Shown: positions 1-5,720 of the stretch, in pieces
How the letters are laid out: each line of letters opens with the position of its first letter
How positions within the stretch are numbered: the stretch's first letter is position 1
Assembly: GCA_023262945.1 (NCBI GenBank)
Contig: JALQXY010000029.1
Coordinates: 1 to 5,859, forward strand
Direction of reading: 5' to 3'
DNA length: 5,859 nt
Origin: Rickettsiales bacterium
GTDB lineage: Bacteria; Pseudomonadota; Alphaproteobacteria; Rickettsiales; UBA1997
Notes under the pieces: model-generated
What the model was told of the DNA's origin: nothing
What the model saw: only the letters and a program-made list of their open reading frames with translations
Database searches by the model: none
Translations under genes and position numbers: made by a program

Positions 1-170
1 ATCACCCTTTTGGGTGGGGCTGGGAAAGCTGGGTCACTTTGGCCGAAACCCGGGAGAGCGCCAAACGTGTCAGTGTTATAGCGGGCCGCCGTTATAGCGG
101 CGCGTTATAGCGGCGCGTTATAGCGGTTATAGCGTCTCGCTATAGCGGTTCGCTATAACGCGGCAACGTT
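1..170. other. GC-rich, non-coding repeat island at the left edge
   Basis: A hand count gives about 58% G+C, against the strongly AT-rich sequence that starts abruptly near 170. The plus-strand frames I translated close at stops around 80-95, and the minus-strand frames entering from 175 hit stops inside the TATAG repeats, so I see no gene wholly inside. A C-terminal end of a gene entering from the left cannot be excluded for bases 1-80. A small hairpin (stem 3-7 with 12-16, TTTT loop) sits at the very edge. The right half is the GTTATAGCG repeat cluster listed separately. The base composition and lack of coding suggest a dispersed intergenic repeat rather than a gene remnant; this is inference. 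Confidence 0.6.
75..159. repeat. GTTATAGCG direct and inverted repeat cluster
   Basis: GTTATAGCG occurs five times in direct orientation, at 75-83, 91-99, 104-112, 117-125 and 126-134 (spacings 16, 13, 13 and 9 bases), and once inverted as CGCTATAAC at 151-159. Between them, 138-147 is the perfect palindrome CGCTATAGCG. The 11-mers at 102-112 and 115-125 (GCGTTATAGCG) are both perfect reverse complements of 151-161, so alternative hairpins can form using either left arm. Copies 3 and 4 share a 13-base unit ending in GCGC. The spacing is too irregular for CRISPR, and there are no spacers of constant length. Function unknown; it may be a dispersed palindromic repeat or a protein-binding cluster. 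Confidence 0.85.
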
Positions 171-328
171 ATCTTTTTTGCAGGGGTTTTAATAAGATAT
201 CATTTTAACTTAAAAAATGGGAACTGAGCAATAAATTCTCTTTCTTTTTCATTTTTAAGCTATATATTTTAGAAGCTGGTTTATAATTTACAAAATTATC
301 CTACAAAACTTTTACAAAATCTTAAGCC

Positions 329-423
329 CAAATCCGTCAATAGAAAATTGATTTATATACCATCATCTCGTAGTTATTAGCTATGATTTAATGACCTAAA
401 TCAATTTTCTATTTACGGATTTG
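329..423. repeat. Long near-perfect inverted repeat (27-base arms)
   Basis: The left arm 329-355 and right arm 397-423 are reverse complements at 26 of 27 positions; the only mismatch is base 338 against base 414. The intervening loop is 41 bases (356-396). The element ends 90 bases before the typA start. Neither arm is followed by a T-run, so it is not a standard intrinsic terminator. If transcribed it would form a very stable long hairpin in the typA leader. Size and form resemble a palindromic intergenic element or a small non-autonomous mobile element, but no target-site duplication was identified. Role unknown. Confidence 0.85.
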
Positions 424-465
424 AGTTAAATTTTAATAACTTAATTATCATAATTTCTTAAAAAT

Positions 466-485
466 AAGATTTTATAAAAAATCTT
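466..485. other. Small AT hairpin in the typA leader
   Basis: AAGATTTT at 466-473 pairs perfectly with AAAATCTT at 478-485 around a four-base loop, 28 bases before the typA ATG, followed by TTTTC. It is AT-rich and could occur by chance in this background. If the transcript starts upstream, it could influence initiation on a start that lacks a Shine-Dalgarno sequence. Low confidence that it is functional. Confidence 0.3.
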
Positions 486-513
486 TTCATTCATTTTACT
501 TGTAACAAATTTT

Positions 514-2352
514 ATGACATCTTTTCGCAATATTGCAATAATTGCTCACGTTGATCACGGTAAAACCACCTTAATTGATGCCATGCTGCATCAAAGCGGT
601 ACTTTTAAAGAGCATCAAAATATCGAGACTCGAATTATGGATTCCAATGATCTAGAAAAAGAGCGTGGTATTACTATTCTTGCCAAATGTACTTCGATTA
701 TATGGAAGGATAATAAAATCAATGTCATAGACACTCCGGGACATGCTGATTTTGGTGGTGAAGTTGAAAGGGTTTTAAATATGGCAGATAGTGCCTTACT
801 TTTGGTTGATGCTGCTGAAGGTGTAATGCCTCAAACTAAGTTTGTTTTAGCTAAAGCTTTGGCTTTAGGTTTAATGCCAATAGTTGTTATAAACAAAATT
901 GACCGCTCTGACGCTCGTCCAGATGAGGTTTTGGATGAGATTTTTGATTTATTTGTAGCATTAGACGCCAATGAAAAGCAGCTTGATTTTCCTGTTTTGT
1001 ATGCTGTTGGTCGTGATGGTTGGTGTGTTGAAGATCTGGATAAAGATGAGAAAAAAGACTTGTCGCCACTTTTTAATTTAATTTTGAAGCATGTAGAACC
1101 GCCAAAATTTGATCAAAACGCACCTTTTTCCATGTTGGCTACTTTGCTAGATCACAATTCTTACTTTGGTCGTATGTTAACTGGTCGTATTTATAGTGGT
1201 AAAGCTAAAAATCTTATGAGTTTTAAAGCTATAAACCTTGAAGGCAAGGTTGTTGAGCAAGGGCGTTTAACAAAATTACATGTTTTTCGAGGTGTTGAAA
1301 AAATACCAGTAGAAGAAGCTATGGCGGGTGATATTGTTTCCATTGCTGGTTTAGAAAAAGCTTCAGTATCTGATACCTTATGCGATTTATCAGTATCCAA
1401 ACCTATCGAGTCAACACCTATAGATCCGCCAACAATGTCTATTACAATTGGCGTTAATGACTCTCCTCTTGCGGGAACGGAAGGTTCAAAAGTTACTTCG
1501 CGTATGATCCGTGATCGCTTATTTAGTGAAGCTGAAACTAATGTTGCTATAACAGTAAAAGAGGCAGAAAATAATGATTCTTTTGAAGTTGGTGGTCGTG
1601 GAGAATTGCAGCTTGGCGTTTTAATTGAAAATATGCGCAGAGAAGGTTTTGAATTGTCAGTTTCAAGGCCAAAAGTATTATTCAAAAAAGATAAAAATGG
1701 TCAAATCCTTGAGCCTTGTGAAGAGGTGGTTGTAGATGTTGATGAAGAGCATAGCGGCAGTGTTGTAGAAAAATTATCAAGTCGTAAAGGCGATCTTTTG
1801 GAAATGAAGCCTTCTAGTGGCGGCAAAACACGTATCATTTTTCATATACCTTCGCGTGGCTTAATTGGTTATCAAAGTGAATTCCTAACCGATACCAAAG
1901 GTAGTGGAGTTTTAAATAGAATTTTTCACGATTATGTGGCTTATAAAGGTGAAATAGTTACCAAAAGAAATGGAGCGCTAATAGCTACTGATGCAGGTGA
2001 AGCAGTTGCTTATGCTCTTTTTAATTTGCAGGATCGCGGTACATTATTTGTTAAACCACAGCAAAAAATTTATACAGGCATGATTGTTGGCGAGAATGCT
2101 AAACAAGGCGATCTTGAAGTTAATGTTTTAAAAGGTAAGCAATTGACTAATATTAGAGCTTCTGGTACTGATGAAGCTATTCGTTTATCACCACCAAAAG
2201 AACTCACTTTGGAAGATATGATAACTTATATTGCCGATGATGAATTGGTTGAAGTAACTCCAAAGTCGCTTAGATTGCGTAAAAAATTACTAGATCCTAA
2301 TGAGCGTAAAAAACTAAAAAGATCAAAAGAAAAAGAGATGAATTTTGCTTAA
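514..2352 (+). CDS. typA: Translational GTPase TypA/BipA
   Basis: This encodes a complete 612-residue TypA/BipA, close to the family's usual length of about 600-615. TypA is an EF-G/LepA-like GTPase that binds 70S ribosomes and, in characterised bacteria, supports ribosome assembly and stress or low-temperature growth. Visible motifs are the P-loop AHVDHGKT (residues 11-18), the switch I region with EKERGITI (48-55), DTPGH (73-77) and NKID (127-130), so GTP binding and hydrolysis should be intact. Beta-barrel domain II, the EF-G-like domains III and V (GGRGELQLG in the middle), and the BipA-specific C-terminal domain ending in a lysine/arginine-rich tail follow in the usual order. The ATG at 514 begins the expected MTSFRNIAIIAHVDHGKT terminus, but no Shine-Dalgarno sequence precedes it. 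It is alone on the plus strand and converges on the minus-strand operon, with no clear terminator between them. Confidence 0.97.
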   Translation: MTSFRNIAIIAHVDHGKTTLIDAMLHQSGTFKEHQNIETRIMDSNDLEKERGITILAKCTSIIWKDNKINVIDTPGHADFGGEVERVLNMADSALLLVDAAEGVMPQTKFVLAKALALGLMPIVVINKIDRSDARPDEVLDEIFDLFVALDANEKQLDFPVLYAVGRDGWCVEDLDKDEKKDLSPLFNLILKHVEPPKFDQNAPFSMLATLLDHNSYFGRMLTGRIYSGKAKNLMSFKAINLEGKVVEQGRLTKLHVFRGVEKIPVEEAMAGDIVSIAGLEKASVSDTLCDLSVSKPIESTPIDPPTMSITIGVNDSPLAGTEGSKVTSRMIRDRLFSEAETNVAITVKEAENNDSFEVGGRGELQLGVLIENMRREGFELSVSRPKVLFKKDKNGQILEPCEEVVVDVDEEHSGSVVEKLSSRKGDLLEMKPSSGGKTRIIFHIPSRGLIGYQSEFLTDTKGSGVLNRIFHDYVAYKGEIVTKRNGALIATDAGEAVAYALFNLQDRGTLFVKPQQKIYTGMIVGENAKQGDLEVNVLKGKQLTNIRASGTDEAIRLSPPKELTLEDMITYIADDELVEVTPKSLRLRKKLLDPNERKKLKRSKEKEMNFA

Positions 2353-2441
2353 TTAATGCTAAACCTCCTTCAAGTTGTATGGGAACAAAGCTTGCATTTT
2401 TCTTAATTTTAATCTCAAAAAATATTTTGTCATATTGTTCA

Positions 2442-2465
2442 TTTTTAGATGGGAATTGGTATTAC
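2442..2465 (+). repeat. 24-base repeat, copy 1 (inverted partner at 5641-5664)
   Basis: This stretch, with core ATGGGAATTGGTATTAC, matches the reverse complement of 5641-5664 at 22 of 24 positions. It lies in the convergent gap between typA and the IalB-family gene. A few bases further out, both copies also carry a GTCA-N-ATTGTT stretch (2430-2439 here), but at a different distance, which suggests two related elements differing by an indel of about 12 bases. The shared core ATGGGAAYTG also occurs once at 217-226. It may be the end of a small mobile element; this is inference. Confidence 0.7.
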
Positions 2466-2529
2466 TGCAAATAAAATAAGTTAATTGTAAGTAAAATCAC
2501 TAAAATTCGTTGATTTGTAAGAGTGTCTT

Positions 2530-3021
2530 TTATTTACATATTTTTTTCATTCTTAGATAGGCTTTTGTAACACCTTTTAAAGAATATTCATCAACGGCGT
2601 AAGTTCCAATATCAGAATCGCTTCTTACTTTAAGAGTGGAGCTTTTAAGAATTGTTTCAATAATTTTAACATCTTCATATTTAGTACGAGCCCAGGCCTT
2701 ATCTTGATTAGATAGAATTTTAAACTGAATGTTATCGATTGTAATAAAGACCTCGCTGTTTTTTTTATAATCAAAGCCACTATATATACTAAATTCTTCA
2801 CTATTGCTATCTTCATATCTTGCAATCATGATATATGGCTGCTTTCTTGAATTGTGGTCGGTTTTTGTTTTTTGTGGATTTGAAGTTATGTAGCAGATTT
2901 TTGGATCCAATTCGTTTGTTTTGATTTCGTGCACAGTCCAATCAAAAAAGGTGCTATCAACAATTTGCGCTACTGCGCTTTTAGATAATAAAAATAACAA
3001 TAATATAAAATAATAGCGCAT
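2530..3021 (-). CDS. Secreted IalB-family protein (invasion-associated locus B domain)
   Basis: This 163-residue protein has a clear Sec signal peptide: a short positive start, a hydrophobic run at residues 5-12, and an AVA|Q cleavage site after residue 18. The mature part matches the IalB family pattern of alphaproteobacteria: W28, C43, PYIMIARY (62-69), a glycine-aromatic strand SGFDY (81-85), AWA (109-111), a polar alternating segment ending in DEYSLKG (144-150), and a terminal C162. C43 and C162 could form a disulfide in the periplasm. IalB was named for erythrocyte invasion in Bartonella, but most homologues are uncharacterised and a role in invasion must not be assumed. The ATG directly follows the ispB stop (TAGATG, no gap), implying translational coupling. 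It is last in the operon; no clear terminator follows. Family assignment is by motif pattern, not by search. Confidence 0.75.
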   Translation of the reverse strand: MRYYFILLLFLLSKSAVAQIVDSTFFDWTVHEIKTNELDPKICYITSNPQKTKTDHNSRKQPYIMIARYEDSNSEEFSIYSGFDYKKNSEVFITIDNIQFKILSNQDKAWARTKYEDVKIIETILKSSTLKVRSDSDIGTYAVDEYSLKGVTKAYLRMKKICK

Positions 3022-4002
3022 CTAATTTAATCTTGTCGTAGAATAATCTAAAATAGATAAGATTCTTTCTTTTATTTCGTTATTTTTAAATATTTCAAGA
3101 GTTTTTATTGCTTTTGATTGATATTGTTTGATGGTATTTTGACAATCATTCAAAACGTCATATTTATTAATAAGTTGCATGATTTGTTTTAAATTCTGCT
3201 CTTTTTTTGGTGAAATTAAATTATCTTGATGGATTTGATTGATAATTTTTTGGTCAATATGCGAAGATTTTTTGTATAATGTGATTAAGGGTAGTGTAAC
3301 TTTGCCTTCAAAAAAATCACTACCTATTTCTTTACCTATATTTTGCTCTTTTGCTGAATAATCAAGAACATCATCAACCATTTGAAATATTAATCCTAAA
3401 TTCTTGCCAAATTCTTTTAAAGATAAAAACTCTTCTTCTTTTTTATTTGAAATCAGGGCGGGTACGGCGCAAGCCGAAGAGAATAAAATGGCAGTCTTGC
3501 CATAAATTATGTCAAGATATTGTTCAAAGCTAATTTTAATATTATTTGAGTTTTCAAGCTGAAGAACTTCTCCATCTGCCATAATGGAAGAGGTTTTTGC
3601 TAAAAGTTCTAATGCTTTTAAATTATTACTTTTAACCATTAATTGAAAAGCAACTGAAAATATATAATCACCAACTAAGATGCTAGCTTTATTGTCCCAG
3701 ATGGAATTGGCGGTCTTTTGATTGCGGCGCATCTTACTATTATCAACTACATCATCATGCAGCAAAGTTGCGCTATGAATCATTTCAACTGCGGCCGCTA
3801 GATTTAGAATAACATTATTTTTATCTTGATTGCATAAATCAGCTGTCATTAATAAAAGAACTGGTCTAATCCTTTTACCTCCCGATGATATAAGGTGCTT
3901 GGATATTTCTTGAATAAGAGGCGATTTGCCTTGAGCGAATTTTAATATAATATTATTAATTTCCTTAATTTGGGTGTTATAGATGTTGATTATTTTTTGC
4001 AT
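3022..4002 (-). CDS. ispB: Long-chain polyprenyl diphosphate synthase (octaprenyl/IspB type)
   Basis: This is a complete 326-residue trans-prenyltransferase, the usual length for IspB. It condenses isopentenyl diphosphate units onto an allylic primer to make the side chain of ubiquinone or menaquinone. Visible motifs are GGKRIRP (41-47), the first aspartate-rich motif DDVVD (83-87) followed by MRR (91-93), GKT (168-170), and the second aspartate-rich motif DDVLD (210-214), with GSDFFEGKVTLP (227-238) after it. The residues at -5 and -4 before the first motif are A78 and T79. Small side chains there are typical of enzymes making long products (C40 or longer), so a short-chain FPP or GGPP synthase is less likely; exact chain length cannot be read. 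The ATG at 4002 lies 15 bases after the upstream stop, with no Shine-Dalgarno sequence. Third gene of the operon. Confidence 0.93.
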   Translation of the reverse strand: MQKIINIYNTQIKEINNIILKFAQGKSPLIQEISKHLISSGGKRIRPVLLLMTADLCNQDKNNVILNLAAAVEMIHSATLLHDDVVDNSKMRRNQKTANSIWDNKASILVGDYIFSVAFQLMVKSNNLKALELLAKTSSIMADGEVLQLENSNNIKISFEQYLDIIYGKTAILFSSACAVPALISNKKEEEFLSLKEFGKNLGLIFQMVDDVLDYSAKEQNIGKEIGSDFFEGKVTLPLITLYKKSSHIDQKIINQIHQDNLISPKKEQNLKQIMQLINKYDVLNDCQNTIKQYQSKAIKTLEIFKNNEIKERILSILDYSTTRLN

Positions 4003-4017
4003 AATTTGTTTGCAACG

Positions 4018-4329
4018 CTATTCGCGATTTTTGTGATAAAGTATTAATATTTTGTTTTTACATTCTTCAACTTTAGAGCTTATTTTGTTGAATGATTCTC
4101 TAATTTGATCGCTTGATTTTTCTGATTCACCATTTTTTACAAAATCAATATATGAAGTCGTTATTTCATCAGCGCAAGTTTCAAGACAATTTACCAAATC
4201 TTCAACAATTTCAAATTGTTTTGAAGAAAGTCGATGAGAGCTATTTTCAACAGAACGAATTAAGCGATCAGCCATGCCATAATATTCTACAACTTTATTG
4301 TAAGTTTGTTCTTGTTTTGAGGTTGCCAT
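4018..4329 (-). CDS. Hypothetical 103-residue helical protein
   Basis: I do not recognise this family. The protein is small, charged and apparently all-helical, with no signal peptide or membrane segment. It can be divided into likely helices at about 5-30, 34-66 and 71-100, separated by polar Ser/Asn/Gly turns (SSHRLSS and NGESEKSS), suggesting a three- or four-helix bundle. It has cysteines at 48, 52 and 90; the CxxxC pair (48, 52) lies on one helical face. It is probably a real gene: it has an ATG start 7 bases after the cca stop, fills the space exactly to 15 bases before ispB, and is on the operon strand. Low-complexity AT background alone would not be expected to give this balanced composition. 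Resemblance to Avd-like or ribosomal intervening-sequence four-helix bundles was considered but is not supported by any motif I can see. Confidence 0.8.
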   Translation of the reverse strand: MATSKQEQTYNKVVEYYGMADRLIRSVENSSHRLSSKQFEIVEDLVNCLETCADEITTSYIDFVKNGESEKSSDQIRESFNKISSKVEECKNKILILYHKNRE

Positions 4330-4336
4330 TTTGTAA

Positions 4337-5566
4337 TTAACTTATTAATTGTAGCAAATCTTTTTTGCTCATTTTAAATTTTGATTTAAGCCAGTTAATT
4401 TTACATTTTTTTAACATTAGCCCAACTTCTTCATTTTTAAAACCGAGTCGCAAAACATCTTTACCATTTAAAGGAAAATTAGCTACCATATAATCTTGTA
4501 AAAAATCAAGAATTTCTTTAATAGATTGCAAGTTTATTTGTTTATTGCTGATTTTAGAGAAAATACAAAAATCTCTAACTAAATAAATATCATTAAAAGA
4601 TAACAATTCAAAAAAGCTATTAGAAAAATCAATTTGATTATAATTTGCATCATTTAAATTTTTGCGAAAGAATTGTAGATATTGATATTCTTTTCTAGTA
4701 AGATTTAAATTATATTTTAATTGAGATATGTCAGTGTTTTTGTTTAAAAAAATTGTCGCTATCTTTAAACTAAGGGTAAAAGAAATTTTTAAATCTTCCT
4801 GCAAAGATAGAAGATTGTTAAAATTATCAATTTGCAAATCATTATCAAATAAAATTTGCCAAAAATTATATTTTTCTAATATTTGTAAAAGATTTATTAG
4901 TTTTTTGTGATCGTCAATTTTTATCATTTTGATAAATTCATCACGAATGCGAGATTTTGATAATTTTGTAAGATTATTTTGCAATTCTATGCAATATTTT
5001 AATCCTTCATCATTAATATGATTTGCAAACTTAGCGCTGAAACGCAAAAAACGTAAAATTCTTAAATAGTCTTCTTTTATTCTTAATTTGGCGTCGCCAA
5101 TAAAACAAATAATACCGTTTTTTAGATGATTAATACCATCAAAATAATCGTAAATCACTCCATTTTGATCAAGATATAGGGCGTTGATGGTAAAATCACG
5201 CCTTTTGGCATCTTCGAAAAAGCTTGTTGAGAACTTTACATTGCAATGTCTGCCGTCATTTTGATAATCTTTTCTAAGCGTTGTAATTTCAAAATTTTTT
5301 TTGTTAACGATAGCGATTATAGTACCAAATTTTTCAGCTAGATCAATATATTTTATATTATTTTGCTGTAATTTTTGCTTTACTTTGTTTGGTATAAGTT
5401 TGGTAGCAAAATCAAAATCATTAATTTCTAAATCAATTATTAAATTACGAACAGCGCCGCCAACAAGTCTTATTTCATCGCCAAAGATGCTAAAGATTTT
5501 TTTAACTTCCGGCGTTAAGATAGTTAATAATTGAGAATTTTTTATTTTTTTAGGTAGTAAAGCCAA
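4337..5566 (-). CDS. cca: CCA tRNA nucleotidyltransferase (class II, PcnB-like)
   Basis: This 409-residue class II nucleotidyltransferase adds or repairs the 3'-CCA end of tRNAs from CTP and ATP. The head domain shows LVGGAVRN (34-41), the metal-binding pair D50/D52 in NDFDF, the GTIIAIV strand (81-87), and RRDFTINAL (122-130). The neck and nucleotide-template region shows EDYLRILRFLRF (165-176), the form I associate with Rickettsiales enzymes. The C-terminal helical body is divergent and AT-biased. Close relatives are poly(A) polymerases, so activity on other RNAs cannot be excluded, but no other CCA enzyme is in view. The start is TTG at 5566-5564: an in-frame TAA lies four codons upstream, there is no early internal ATG, and the first motif sits at the expected distance. 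No Shine-Dalgarno sequence is visible. First gene of the operon. Confidence 0.95.
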   Translation of the reverse strand: MALLPKKIKNSQLLTILTPEVKKIFSIFGDEIRLVGGAVRNLIIDLEINDFDFATKLIPNKVKQKLQQNNIKYIDLAEKFGTIIAIVNKKNFEITTLRKDYQNDGRHCNVKFSTSFFEDAKRRDFTINALYLDQNGVIYDYFDGINHLKNGIICFIGDAKLRIKEDYLRILRFLRFSAKFANHINDEGLKYCIELQNNLTKLSKSRIRDEFIKMIKIDDHKKLINLLQILEKYNFWQILFDNDLQIDNFNNLLSLQEDLKISFTLSLKIATIFLNKNTDISQLKYNLNLTRKEYQYLQFFRKNLNDANYNQIDFSNSFFELLSFNDIYLVRDFCIFSKISNKQINLQSIKEILDFLQDYMVANFPLNGKDVLRLGFKNEEVGLMLKKCKINWLKSKFKMSKKDLLQLIS

Positions 5567-5607
5567 GATTTTTAATTAAAAAACTTATTAATATTTGCGC
5601 TGAGCAT

Positions 5608-5625
5608 ATTTTTTGATCAAAAAAT
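5608..5625. promoter_or_regulatory. Perfect 18-base palindrome upstream of cca
   Basis: The bases 5608-5625 form a perfect palindrome centred on GATC: A, six T, GATC, six A, T. It lies 41 bases before the cca TTG on the minus strand, in the region that should hold the operon promoter. It could be an operator for a dimeric regulator, part of a terminator for a gene beyond the window, or a chance AT palindrome; its length and perfection make chance less likely but not excluded. A second, purely AT palindrome is at 5569-5582. No convincing -35/-10 pair was found between 5567 and 5720. Confidence 0.35.
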
Positions 5626-5640
5626 CAATTAATAGAGAGC

Positions 5641-5664
5641 GTTATACCAATTCCCACCTAAAAA
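5641..5664 (-). repeat. 24-base repeat, copy 2 (inverted partner at 2442-2465)
   Basis: Read on the minus strand, this matches 2442-2465 at 22 of 24 positions (core GTGGGAATTGGTATAAC). It lies 74 bases upstream of cca, so the two copies face inward from opposite ends of the four-gene operon, about 3.2 kb apart. Further out on this copy, the minus strand carries GTCAGATTGTT (5680-5690), related to GTCATATTGTT near copy 1. On the minus strand the repeat ends in TATAAC, which could act as a -10 element for cca, but no matching -35 stands at the right distance. Confidence 0.7.
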
Positions 5665-5720
5665 ACATATATAAAACTAAACAATCTGACTTTATCTTTT
5701 TGGATAAAAATTGCAAAAAG

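Larger units (their letters stand above)
171..513. other. AT-rich intergenic region upstream of typA
   Basis: No ORF of meaningful length is seen here. It contains a weak AT hairpin (283-289 with 293-299), a 10-base direct repeat TTTACAAAAT at 287-296 and 311-320, the long inverted repeat at 329-423, and a smaller hairpin at 466-485. A promoter for typA must lie here or further left, but no -35/-10 pair with a good match and normal spacing stands out. A TTGAGT at 421-426 with TATCAT at 446-451 is 19 bases apart and is not convincing. There is no Shine-Dalgarno sequence before the typA ATG. Confidence 0.6.

Noticed and set aside
75..159. CRISPR array
   Set aside because: Repeats are only 9 bases, spacings are irregular (9-16 bases), one copy is inverted and there are no cas genes.
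1191..1685. 164-residue open frame on the minus strand inside typA
   Set aside because: It is fully antisense to a well-conserved part of typA and its translation resembles no protein family; typical shadow of a long conserved gene.
2364..2370. Consensus Shine-Dalgarno AAGGAGG on the minus strand (or 16S-tail-like CCTCCTT on plus)
   Set aside because: No ATG, GTG or TTG follows at a usable distance on the minus strand, and the flanks do not match the end of a 16S rRNA gene.
2371..2405. Possible intrinsic terminator after typA (CAAG...CTTG followed by TTTTT)
   Set aside because: The stem has only four contiguous pairs with a 16-base loop and little GC, too weak to call.
2379..2474. 31-codon plus-strand ORF (starts MGTKLAFFLILI) in the convergent gap after typA
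   Set aside because: It has a hydrophobic start, but no Shine-Dalgarno sequence, and its 3' half is the 24-base repeat, which also occurs in non-coding DNA. Chance ORF is more likely than a small secreted peptide.
2625..2825. 66-residue minus-strand ORF overlapping the IalB-family gene
   Set aside because: Lies in another frame inside a gene with signal peptide and family motifs; shadow ORF.
5691..5720. Overlapping AT hairpins (5691-5696 with 5703-5708, and 5696-5702 with 5714-5720) as a terminator
   Set aside because: Stems are short and AT-rich with no T-run after them in either direction; expected by chance in this composition.
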